64,000 bases of DNA, taken from contig NC_051102.1 of assembly GCF_901709675.1 (NCBI RefSeq), forward strand, positions 62,001 through 126,000, written 5' to 3'. Below, piece after piece: positions 1-10,824 of this stretch (positions are counted from its first letter, which is position 1; the number at the start of each line of letters is the position of its first letter). This stretch comes from Syngnathus acus (taxonomy: Eukaryota > Chordata > Actinopteri > Syngnathiformes > Syngnathidae). The position numbers were made by a program, and so were the translations under genes. The notes below the pieces were generated by a model, which worked only from the letters and a program-made list of their open reading frames with translations, was not told where the DNA came from and ran no database searches.

Positions 1-470
1 GCACTCCTGCCGGGCCTGACTTAGAGGCCGCGCCCGGTCAGTTATGGGACCCTAAATGGCCCGCGGACCGGCTGGCGGGACCTCCGTGAATGCCTATCCG
101 CCCTCCGAGCACTCCTGCCGGGCCTGAGTTAGAGACCGCGCCCGGTCAGTTATGGGACTCTAAATGGCCCGCGGACCGCCTGGCGGGACCTCCGTGAATG
201 CCTATCCGCCCTACGAGCACTCCTGCCGGGCCTGAGTTAGAGACCGCGCACGGTCACTTATGGGACCTTAAATGGCCCGCGGACCGGCTGGCGGGACCTC
301 CGTGAAAGCCTATCCGCCTTCCGAGCTCTCATGCCTGGCGTGGGTTAGCGTCCGCGCCCGGTCCCTTATGGAACCCTATTTGGCCCGCGGACCTGCTGGC
401 GGGGCTTCCGTGAAAGCCTATCCGCCTTCCGAGCGCTCTTGCCGGGCGTGAGTTAGCGTCCGCGCCCGGT
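1..470 (+). repeat. GC-rich 108-bp satellite block 1
   Basis: Tandem copies of a GC-rich monomer of 108 bp; the motif gcactcctgcc recurs at 1, 109 and 217. Each unit contains the palindrome-rich core ggcccgcggaccgg. The block is cut by the window edge on the left. On the right it passes into AT-rich satellite within gcctcacgtcactctgg, the same junction seen near 2430, 6215 and 36455. No RNA gene or credible protein is seen. Confidence 0.93.
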
Positions 471-1210
471 CGCCTCACGTCACTCTGGTTAAGTTGGCAT
501 AGTAAAAAGCGCTCTTGGGTCCTTCAGAGTGCGGAGTTTATCACTGCGCATGAAGAAATGACAACCTGCAACGTTTGGTTTATGTTTTATAAGCATTTTT
601 AGTTTTATTGCTTAAATCGCATTTTCTCGACGAGCTGAGCACGTTTTCTGGATGGTGCCTCTCCCGTCACTCTGGTTAGGTTGGCAAACTAAAAAGTGCT
701 CTTGGGTGCTTCAGAGTGCCGAGTTTATCACTGCGCATGAAGAAATGACCACCTGCAACGTTTGGTTTATGTTTTATAAGCATTTTTAATTGTATTGCTT
801 AGAGCGCATGTTCTCGACGAGCTGAGCACGTTTTCTAGTAAAAAGCGCTCTTGGGTGCTTCAGAGTGCCGGGTTTATCACTGCGCATGCAGAAATGACCA
901 CCTGCAACGTTTGGTTTATGTTTTATAAGCATTTTTAGTTTTATTGCTTAAATCGCATTTTCTCGATGAGCTGAGCACGTTTTCTGGATGGTGCCTCTCC
1001 CGTCACTCTGGTTAGGTTGGCAAAGTAAAAAGTGCTCTTGGGTGCTTCAGAGTGCCGAGTTTATCACTGCGCATGAAGAAATGACCACCTGCAACGTTTG
1101 GTTTATGTTTTATAAGCATTTTTAATTGTATTGCTTAGAGCGCATTTTCTCGACGAGCTGAGCACGTTTTCTAGTAAAAAGCGCTCTTGGGTGCTTCAGA
1201 GTGCCGAGTT
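471..1210 (+). repeat. AT-rich 187/149-bp satellite block 1
   Basis: Tandem AT-rich monomers measured by the spacing of tataagcattttt: starts at 588, 775 and 924 give 187 and 149 bp. The short form lacks a 38-bp segment between ttttct and agtaaaa that holds ggatggtgcctctcccgtca. Long and short forms alternate, so the working period is a dimer of about 336 bp. The block ends by switching into GC-rich monomers at gccgagtt/gagtgcgtgg. Confidence 0.93.
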
Positions 1211-2430
1211 GAGTGCGTGGTTTAGCGTCCGCCCCCGGTCCCTTATGGGACCCTATTTGGCCCGCGGACCGGCTGGCGGGAGCTCCGTGAAAGCCTGTCC
1301 GCCCTCCGAGCACTCCTGCCGGGCGTGGGTTAGAGACCGCGCCCGGTCACTTATGGGACCCTAATTGGCCCGCGGACCGGCTGGCGGTACCTTCGTGAAT
1401 GCCTATCCGCCCTCCGAGCACTCCTGCCGGGCCTGAGTTAGAGACCGCGCCCGGTCCCTTACGGGACCCTAATTGGCCCGCGGACCGGCTGGCGGTACCT
1501 CCGTGAATGCCTATCCGCCCTCCGAGCACTCCTGCCGGGCGTGAGTTAGAGACCGCGCCCGGTCACTTATGGGACCCTAAATGGCCCGCGGACCGGCTGG
1601 CGGTACCTCCGTGAAAGCCTATCCGCCCTCCGAGCACTCCTGCCGGGCCTGAGTTAGAGACCGCGCCCGGTCAGTTATGGGACCTTAAATGGCCCGCGGA
1701 CCGGCTGGCGGGACCTCCGTGAATGCCTATCCGCCCTACGAGCACTCCTGCCGGGCCTGAGTTAGAGACCGCGCCCGGTCACTTATGGGACCTTAAATGG
1801 CCCGCGGACCGGCTGGCGGGACCTCCGTGAATGCCTATCCGCCCTCCGAGCACTCCTGCTGGGCCTGAGTTAGAGACCGCGCCCGGTCAGTTATGGGACC
1901 CTAAATAGCCCGCGGACCGGCTAGCGGGACCAACGTGAATGCCTATCCGCCCTCCGAGCACTCCTGCCGGGCCTGACTTAGAGACCGCGCCCGGTCAGTT
2001 ATGGGACCCTAAATGGCCCGCGGACCGGCTGGCGGTACCTCCGTGAATGCCTATCCGCCCTCCGAGCACTCCTGCCGGGCCTGAGTTAGAGACCGCGCCC
2101 GGTCAGTTATGGGACCCTAAATGGCCCGCGGACCGACTGGCGGAACCTCCGTGAATGCCTATCCGCCCTACGAGCACTCCTGCCGGGCCTGAGTTAGAGA
2201 CCGCGCACGGTCACTTATGGGACCTTAAATGGCTCGCGGACCGGCTGGCGGGACCTCCGTGAAAGCCTATCCGCCTTCCGAGCTCTCATGCCTGGCGTGG
2301 GTTAGCGTCCGCGCCCGGTCCCTTATGGAACCCTATTTGGCCCGCGGACCTGCTGGCGGGGCTTCAGTGAAAGCATATCCGCCTTCCGAGCGCTCTTGCC
2401 GGGCGTGAGTTAGCGTCCGTGCCCGGTCGC
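1211..2430 (+). repeat. GC-rich 108-bp satellite block 2
   Basis: About eleven GC-rich 108-bp monomers between AT-rich blocks. Its first unit is almost identical to the first unit of the block at 4883, giving an offset of 3672 bp. Because 108 is divisible by three, some frames stay open over two units, but these are repeat artefacts rather than genes. Confidence 0.92.
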
Positions 2431-4882
2431 CTCACGTCACTCTGGTTAAGTTGGCATAGTAAAAAGCGCTCTTGGGTCCTTCAGAGTGCGGAGTTTATCA
2501 CTGCGCATGAAGAAATGACAACCTGCAACGTTTGGTTTATGTTTTATAAGCATTTTTAGTTTTATTGCTTAAATCGCATTTTCTCGACGAGCTGAGCACG
2601 TTTTCTGGATGGTGCCTCTCCCGTCACTCTGGTTAGGTTGGCAAAGTAAAAAGTGCTCTTGGGTGCTTCAGAGTGCCGAGTTTATCACTGCGCATGAAGA
2701 AATGACCACCTGCAACGTTTGGTTTATGTTTTATAAGCATTTTTAATTGTATTGCTTAGAGCGCATGTTCTCGACGAGCTGAGCACGTTTTCTAGTAAAA
2801 AGCGCTCTTGGGTGCTTCAGAGTGCCGGGTTTATCACTGCGCATGCAGAAATGACCACCTGCAACGTTTGGTTTATGTTTTATAAGCATTTTTTGTTTTA
2901 TTGCTTAAATCGCATTTTCTCGACGAGCTGAGCACGTTTTCTGGATGGTGCCTCTCCCGTCACTCTGGTTAGGTTGGCATAGTAAAAAGTGCTCTTGGGG
3001 GCTTCAGAGTGCCGAGTTATCACTGCGCATGCAGAAATGACCACCTGCAACGTTTGGTTTATGTTTTATAAGCATTTTTAGTTTTATTGCTTAAATCGCA
3101 TTTTCTCGATGAGCTGAGCACGTTTTCTGGATGGTGCCTCTCCCGTCACTCTGGTTAGGTTGGCAAAGTAAAAAGTGCTCTTGGGTGCTTCAGAGTGCCG
3201 AGTTTATCACTGCGCATGAAGAAATGACCACCTGCAACGTTTGGTTTATGTTTTATAAGCATTTTTAATTGTATTGCTTAGAGCGCATTTTCTCGACGAG
3301 CTGAGCACGTTTTCTAGTAAAAAGCGCTCTTGGGTGCTTCAGAGTGCCGAGTTTATCACTGCGCATGCAGAAATGACCACCTGCAACGTTTGGTTTATGT
3401 TTTATAAGCATTTTTAGTTTTATTGCTTAAATCGCATTTTCTCGACGAGCTGAGCACGTTTTCTGGATGGTGCCTCTCCCGTCACTCTGGTTAGGTTGGC
3501 ATAGTAAAAAGTGCTCTTGGGGGCTTCAGAGTGCCCAGTTTATCACTGCGCATGCAGAAATGACCACCTGCAACGTTTGGTTTATGTTTTATAAGCATTT
3601 TTAATTGTATTGCTTAGAGCGCATTTTCTCGACGAGCTGAGCACGTTTTCTAGTAAAAAGCGCTCTTGGGTGCTTCAGAGTGCCGAGTTTATCACTGCGC
3701 ATGCAGAAATGACCACCTGCAACGTTTGGTTTATGTTTTATAAGCATTTTTTGTTTTATTGCTTAAATCGCATTTTCTCGACGAGCTGAGCACGTTTTCT
3801 GGATGGTGCCTCTCCCGTCACTCTGGTTAGGTTGGCATAGTAAAAAGTGCTCTTGGGGGCTTGAGAGTGCCCAGTTTATCACTGCGCATGCAGAAATGAC
3901 CACCTGCAACGTTTGGTTTATGTTTTATAAGCATTTTTAGGTTTATTGCTTAAATCGCATTTTCTCGACGAGCTGAGCACGTTTTCTGGATGGTGCCTCT
4001 CCCGTCACTCTGGTTAGGTTGGCAAAGTAAAAAGCGCTCTTGGGTGCTTCAGAGTGCCGAGTTTATCACTGCACATGAAGAAATGACCACCTGCAACGTT
4101 TGGTTTGTTTTATGAGCATTTTTAATTGTATTGCTTAGAGCGCATTTTCTCGACGAGCTGAGCACGTTTTCTAGTTAAAAGCGCTCTTGGGTGCTTCAGA
4201 GTCCCCAGTTTATCACTGCGCATGCAGAAATGACCAACTGCAACGTTTGGTTTATGTTTTATAAGCATTTTTAGTTTTATTGCTTAAATCGCATTTTCTC
4301 GACGAGCTGAGCACGTTTTCTGGATGGTGCCTCTCCCGTCACTCTTGTTAGGTTGGCAAAGTAAAAAGCGCTCTTGGGTGCTTCAGAGTGCCGAGTTTAT
4401 CACTGCACATGAAGAAATGACCACCTGCAACGTTTGGTTTATGTTTTATAAGCATTTTTAGTTTTATTGCTTAAATCGCATTTTCTCGACGAGCTGAGCA
4501 TGTTTTCTGGATGGTGCCTCTCCCGTCACTCTGGTTAGGTTGGAAAAGTAAAAAGCGCTCTTGGGTGCTTCAGAGTGCCGAGTTTATCACTGCACATGAA
4601 GAAATGACCACCTGCAACGTTTGGTTTATGTTTTATGAGCATTTTTAATTGTATTGCTTAGAGCGCATTTTCTCGACGAGCTGAGCACGTTTTCTAGTTA
4701 AAAGCGCTCTTGGGTGCTTCAGAGTGCCGAGTTTATCACTGCACATGAAGAAATGACCACCTGCAACGTTTGGTTTATGTTTTATAAGCATTTTTAATTG
4801 TATTGCTTAGAGTGCATTTTCTCGACGAGCTGAGCACGTTTTCTAGTAAAAAGCGCTCTTGGGTGCTTCAGAGTGCCGAGTT
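2431..4882 (+). repeat. AT-rich satellite block 2
   Basis: Long and short AT-rich monomers in tandem, with small variants: tgcatgcag versus tgcatgaag, cttggg versus cttgggg, and an occasional missing base. It starts at the recurring gcctcacgtcactctggttaag junction and ends at gccgagttgagtgcgtgg. No gene is seen. Confidence 0.93.
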
Positions 4883-6215
4883 GAGTGCGTGGTTTAGCGT
4901 CCGCCCCCGGTCCCTTATGGGACCCTATTTGGCCCGCGGACCGGCTGGCGGGAGCTCCGTGAAAGCCTGTCCGCCCTCCGAGCACTCCTGCCGGGCGTGG
5001 GTTAGAGACCGCGCCCGGTCACTTATGGGACCCTAATTGGCCCGCGGACCGGCTGGCGGTACCATCGTGAATGCCTATCCGCCCTCCGAGCACTCCTGCC
5101 GGGCCTGTGTTAGAGACCGCGCCCGGTCCCTTACGGGACCCTAATTGGCCCGCGGACCGGCTGGCGGTACCTCCGTGAATGCCTATCCGCCCTCCGAGCA
5201 CTCCTGCCGGGCGTGAGTTAGAGACCGCGCCCGGTCACTTATGGGACCCTAAATGGCCCGCGGACCGGCTGGCGGTACCTCCGTGAAAGCCTATCCGCCC
5301 TCCGAGCACTCCTGCCGGGCGTGAGTTAGAGACCGCGCACGGTCACTTATGGGACCCTAAATGGCCCGCGGACCGGCTGGCGGTACCTCCGTGAATGCCT
5401 ATCCGCCCTCCGAGCACTCCTGCCGGGCCTGAGTTAGAGACCGCGCCCGGTCAGTTATGGGACCCTAAATGGCCCGCGGACCGGCTGGCGGGACCTCCGT
5501 GAATGCCTATCCGCCCTACGAGCACTCCTGCCGGGCCTGAGTTAGAGACCGCGCCCGGTCACTTATGGGACCTTAAATGGCCCGCGGACCGGCTGGCGGG
5601 ACCTCCGTGAATGCCTATCCGCCCTCCGAGCACTCCTGCCGGGCCTGAGTTAGAGACCCCGCCCGGTCAGTTATGGGACCCTAAATAGCCCGCGGACCGG
5701 CTGGCGGGACCTCCGTGAATGCCTATCCGCCCTCCGAGCACTCCTGCCGGGCCTGACTTAGAGACCGCGCCCGGTCAGTTATGGGACCCTAAATGGCCCG
5801 CGGACCGGCTGGCGGGACTTCCGTGAATGCCTATCCGCCCTCCGAGCACTCCTGCCGGGCCTGAGTTAGAGACCGCGCCCGGTCAGTTATGGGACCCTAA
5901 ATGGCCCGCGGACCGCCTGGCGGGACCTCCGTGAATGCCTATCCGCCCAACGAGCACTCCTGCCGGGCCTGAGTTAGAGACCGCGCACGGTCACTTATGG
6001 GACCTTAAATGGCCCGCGGACCGGCTGGCGGGACTTCCGTGAAAGCCTATCCGCCTTCCGAGCTCTCATGCCTGGCGTGGGTTTTGCGTCCGCGCCCGGT
6101 CCCTTATGGAACCCTATTTGGCCCGCGGACCTGCTGGCGGGGCTTCCGTGAAAGCCTATCCGCCTTCCGAGCACTCTTGCCGGGCGTGAGTTAGCGTCCG
6201 CGCCCGGTCGCCTCA
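4883..6215 (+). repeat. GC-rich 108-bp satellite block 3
   Basis: About twelve GC-rich monomers. It is one monomer longer than block 2, which explains why the left junctions are offset by 3672 bp and the right junctions by about 3781 bp. This is direct evidence that a composite GC plus AT unit was duplicated and then changed by one monomer. Confidence 0.92.
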
Positions 6216-9200
6216 CGTCACTCTGGTTAAGTTGGCATAGTAAAAAGCGCTCTTGGGTCCTTCAGAGTGCGGAGTTTATCACTGCGCATGAAGAAATGAC
6301 AACCTGCAACGTTTGGTTTATGTTTTATAAGCATTTTTAGTTTTATTGCTTAAATCGCATTTTCTCGACGAGCTGAGCACGTTTTCTGGATGGTGCCTCT
6401 CCCGTCACTCTGGTTAGGTTGGCAAAGTAAAAAGTGCTCTTGGGTGCTTCAGAGTGCCGAGTTTATCACTGCGCATGAAGAAATGACCACCTGCAACGTT
6501 TGGTTTATGTTTTATAAGCATTTTTAATTGTATTGCTTAGAGCGCATGTTCTCGACGAGCTGAGCACGTTTTCTAGTAAAAAGCGCTCTTGGGTGCTTCA
6601 GAGTGCCGGGTTTATCACTGCGCATGCAGAAATGACCACCTGCAACGTTTGGTTTATGTTTTATAAGCATTTTTTGTTTTATTGCTTAAATCGCATTTTC
6701 TCGACGAGCTGAGCACGTTTTCTGGATGGTGCCTCTCCCGTCACTCTGGTTAGGTTGGCATAGTAAAAAGTGCTCTTGGGGGCTTCAGAGTGCCGAGTTA
6801 TCACTGCGCATGCAGAAATGACCACCTGCAACGTTTGGTTTATGTTTTATAAGCATTTTTAGTTTTATTGCTTAAATCGCATTTTCTCGATGAGCTGAGC
6901 ACGTTTTCTGGATGGTGCCTCTCCCGTCACTCTGGTTAGGTTGGCAAAGTAAAAAGTGCTCTTGGGTGCTTCAGAGTGCCGAGTTTATCACTGCGCATGA
7001 AGAAATGACCACCTGCAACGTTTGGTTTATGTTTTATAAGCATTTTTAATTGTATTGCTTAGAGCGCATTTTCTCGACGAGCTGAGCACGTTTTCTAGTA
7101 AAAAGCGCTCTTGGGTGCTTCAGAGTGCCCAGTTTATCACTGCGCATGCAGAAATGACCACCTGCAACGTTTGGTTTATGTTTTATAAGCATTTTTAGTT
7201 TTATTGCTTAAATCGCATTTTCTCGACGAGCTGAGCACGTTTTCTGGATGGTGCCTCTCCCGTCACTCTTGTTAGGTTGGCAAAGTAAAAAGCGCTCTTG
7301 GGTGCTTCAGAGTGCCGAGTTTATCACTGCACATGAAGAAATGACCACCTGCAACGTTTGGTTTATGTTTTATAAGCATTTTTAGTTTTATTGCTTAAAT
7401 CGCATTTTCTCGACGAGCTGAGCACGTTTTCTGGATGGTGCCTCTCCCGTCACTCTGGTTAGGTTGGAAAAGTAAAAAGCGCTCTTGGGTGCTTCAGAGT
7501 GCCGAGTTTATCACTGCACATGAAGAAATGACCACCTGCAACGTTTGGTTTATGTTTTATGAGCATTTTTAATTGTATTGCTTAGAGCGCATTTTCTCGA
7601 CGAGCTGAGCACGTTTTCTAGTTAAAAGCGCTCTTGGGTGCTTCAGAGTGCCGAGTTTATCACTGCGCATGAAGAAATGACCACCTGCAACGTTTGGTTT
7701 ATGTTTTATAAGCATTTTTAGTTTTATTGCTTAAATCGCATTTTCTCGACGAGCTGAGCACGTTTTCTGGATGGTGCCTCTCCCGTCACTCTGGTTAGGT
7801 TGGCATAGTAAAAAGTGCTCTTGGGGGCTTCAGAGTGCCCAGTTTATCACTGCGCATGCAGAAATGACCACCTGCAACGTTTGGTTTATGTTTTATAAGC
7901 ATTTTTAGTTTTATTGCTTAAATCGCATTTTCTCGACGAGCTGAGCACGTTTTCTGGATGGTGCCTCTCCCGTCACTCTGGTTAGGTTGGCAAAGTAAAA
8001 AGCGCTCTTGGGTGCTTCAGAGTGCCGAGTTTATCACTGCACATGAAGAAATGACCACCTGCAACGTTTGGTTTATGTTTTATGAGCATTTTTAATTGTA
8101 TTGCTTAGAGCGCATTTTCTCGACGAGCTGAGCACGTATTTCTAGTTAAAAGCGCTCTTGGGTGCTTCAGAGTGCCCAGGTTTATCACTGCGCATGCAGA
8201 AATGACCACCTGCAACGTTTGGTTTATGTTTTATAAGCATTTTTAGTTTTATTGCTTAAATCGCATTTTCTCGACGAGCTGAGCACGTTTTCTGGATGGT
8301 GCCTCTCCCGTCACTCTGGTTAGGTTGGCATAGTAAAAAGCGCTCTTGGGGGCTTCAGAGTGCCCAGTTTATCACTGCGCATGCAGAAATGACCACCTGC
8401 AACGTTTGGTTTATGTTTTATAAGCATTTTTAGTTTTATTGCTTAAATCGCATTTTCTCGACGAGCTGAGCACGTTTTCTGGATGGTGCCTCTCCCGTCA
8501 CTCTGGTTAGGTTGGCAAAGTAAAAAGCGCTCTTGGGTGCTTCAGAGTGCCGAGTTTATCACTGCACATGAAGAAATGACCACCTGCAACGTTTGGTTTA
8601 TGTTTTATGAGCATTTTTAATTGTATTGCTTAGAGCGCATTTTCTCGACGAGCTGAGCACGATTTCTAGTTAAAAGCGCTCTTGGGTGCTTCAGAGTGCC
8701 GAGTTTATCACTGCGCATGCAGAAATGACCACCTGCAACGTTTGGTTTATGTTTTATAAGCATTTTTAGTTTTATTGCTTAAATCGCATTTTCTCGACGA
8801 GCTGAGCACGTTTTCTGGATGGTGCCTCTCCCGTCACTCTGGTTAGGTTGGCATAGTAAAAAGTGCTCTTGGGGGCTTCAGAGTGCCCAGTTTATCACTG
8901 CGCATGCAGAAATGACCACCTGCAACGTTTGGTTTATGTTTTATAAGCATTTTTAGTTTTATTGCTTAAATCGCATTTTCTCGACGAGCTGAGCACGTTT
9001 TCTGGATGGTGCCTCTCCCGTCACTCTGGTTAGGTTGGCAAAGTAAAAAGCGCTCTTGGGTGCTTCAGAGTGCCGAGTTTATCACTGCACATGAAGAAAT
9101 GACCACCTGCAACGTTTGGTTTATGTTTTATGAGCATTTTTAATTGTATTGCCTTAGAGCGCATTTTCTCGACGAGCTGAGCACTATTTCTAGTAAAAAG

Positions 9201-10525
9201 CGCTCTTGGGTGCTTCAGAGTGCCGGGTTTATCACTGCGCATGCAGAAATGACCACCTGCAACGTTTGGTTTATGTTTTATAAGCATTTTTAGTTTTATT
9301 GCTTAAATCGCATTTTCTCGACGAGCTGAGCACGTTTTCTGGATGGTGGCCTCTCCCGTCACTCTGGTTAGGTTGGCATAGTAAAAAGCGCTCTTGGGTG
9401 CTTCAGAGTGCCGAGTTTATCACTGCACATGCAGAAATGACCACCTGCAACGTTTGGTTTATGTTTTATAAGCATTCTTAGTTTTATTGCTTAAATCGCA
9501 TTTTCTCGACGAGCTGAGCACGTTTTCTGGATGGTGCCTCTCCCGTCACTCTGGTTAGGTTGGCAAAGTAAAAAGCGCTCTTGGGTGCTTCAGAGTGCCG
9601 AGTTTATCACTGCACATGAAGAAATGACCACCTGCAACGTTTGGTTTATGTTTTATGAGCATTTTTAATTGTATTGCTTAGAGCGCATTTTCTCGACGAG
9701 CTGAGCACGTTTTCTAGTAAAAAGCGCTCTTGGGTGCTTCAGAGTGCCGAGTTTATCACTGCGCATGCAGAAATGACCACCTGCAACGTTTGGTTTATGT
9801 TTTATAAGCATTTTTAATTTTATTGCTTAGAGTGCATTTTCTCGACGAGCTGAGCACGTTTTCTGGATGGTGCCTCTCCCGTCACTCGGCTTAGGTTGGC
9901 ATAGTAAAAAGCGCTCTTGGGGGCTTCAGAGTGCCGAGTTTATCACTGCGCATGAAGAAATGACCACCTGCAACGTTTGGTTTATGTTTTATAAGCATTT
10001 TTAGTTTTATTGCTTAAATCGCATTTTCTCGACGAGCTGAGCACGTTTTCTGGATGGTGCCTCTCCCGTCACTCTGGTTAGGTTGGCATAGTAAAAAGTG
10101 CTCTTGGGGGCTTCAGAGTGCCCAGTTTATCATTGCGCATGCAGAAATGACCACCTGCAACGTTTGGTTTGTGTTTTATAAGCATTTTTAGTTTTATTGC
10201 TTAAATCACATTTTCTCGACGAGCTGAGCACGTTTTCTGGATGGTGCCTCTCCCGTCACTCTGGTTAGGTTGGCAAAGTAAAAAGTGCTCTTGGGTGCTT
10301 CAGAGTGCCGAGTTTATCACTGCACATGAAGAAATGACCACCTGCAACGTTTGGTTTATGTTTTATGAGCATTTTTAATTGTATTGCTTAGAGCGCATTT
10401 TCTCGACGAGCTGAGCACGTTTTCTAGTTAAAAGCGCTCTTGGGTGCTTCAGAGTGCCGAGTTTATCACTGCGCATGAAGAAATGACCACCTGCAACGTT
10501 TGGTTTATGTTTTATAAGCATTTTT
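6216..10525 (+). repeat. AT-rich satellite block 3, left of the L1
   Basis: Continuous tandem AT-rich monomers with no GC-rich unit. The block is interrupted at its right end by the L1 insertion; the last 15 bp (10511-10525) are one copy of the L1 target duplication, and the array resumes at 16025. Confidence 0.93.
10511..10525. repeat. Target-site duplication of L1, left copy
   Basis: TTTATAAGCATTTTT is repeated exactly at 16025-16039. It is satellite sequence, duplicated by the L1 insertion. Confidence 0.92.
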
Positions 10526-10824
10526 TTTTTCCAATACACTTTTTATTCACATTTTTTCCATGTACAACAGTCATGAACAATTTCACAAAATATGTCTTAC
10601 ATGGTATTTCTTTACAAAAATTTACAAATAGTGAAATAATGAAGTAGCAAAATCTAGAATGAGTAAAGCATGTATCTCAAACAGTTTGCCTATTATATGT
10701 TTAAATCAACTTAAAAGAACAAAACAAAACAGCTTCTCTTTATTTGTAATATTGCAACTGGCAAAATGAGTGTTTCCTGCAGGGGCTCAAAAGTCAACAA
10801 GGTTATCAGAAAAGTCCAAGTCTT

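Noticed and set aside
1122-9481. Protein genes in the satellite (frames of 60-85 codons on both strands)
   Set aside because: They recur with the repeat period, have no domains and change with monomer phase; they are repeat artefacts.
1-10525. CRISPR-like regular repeats
   Set aside because: Units are 108-187 bp in direct head-to-tail tandem with no unique spacers; this is eukaryotic satellite.
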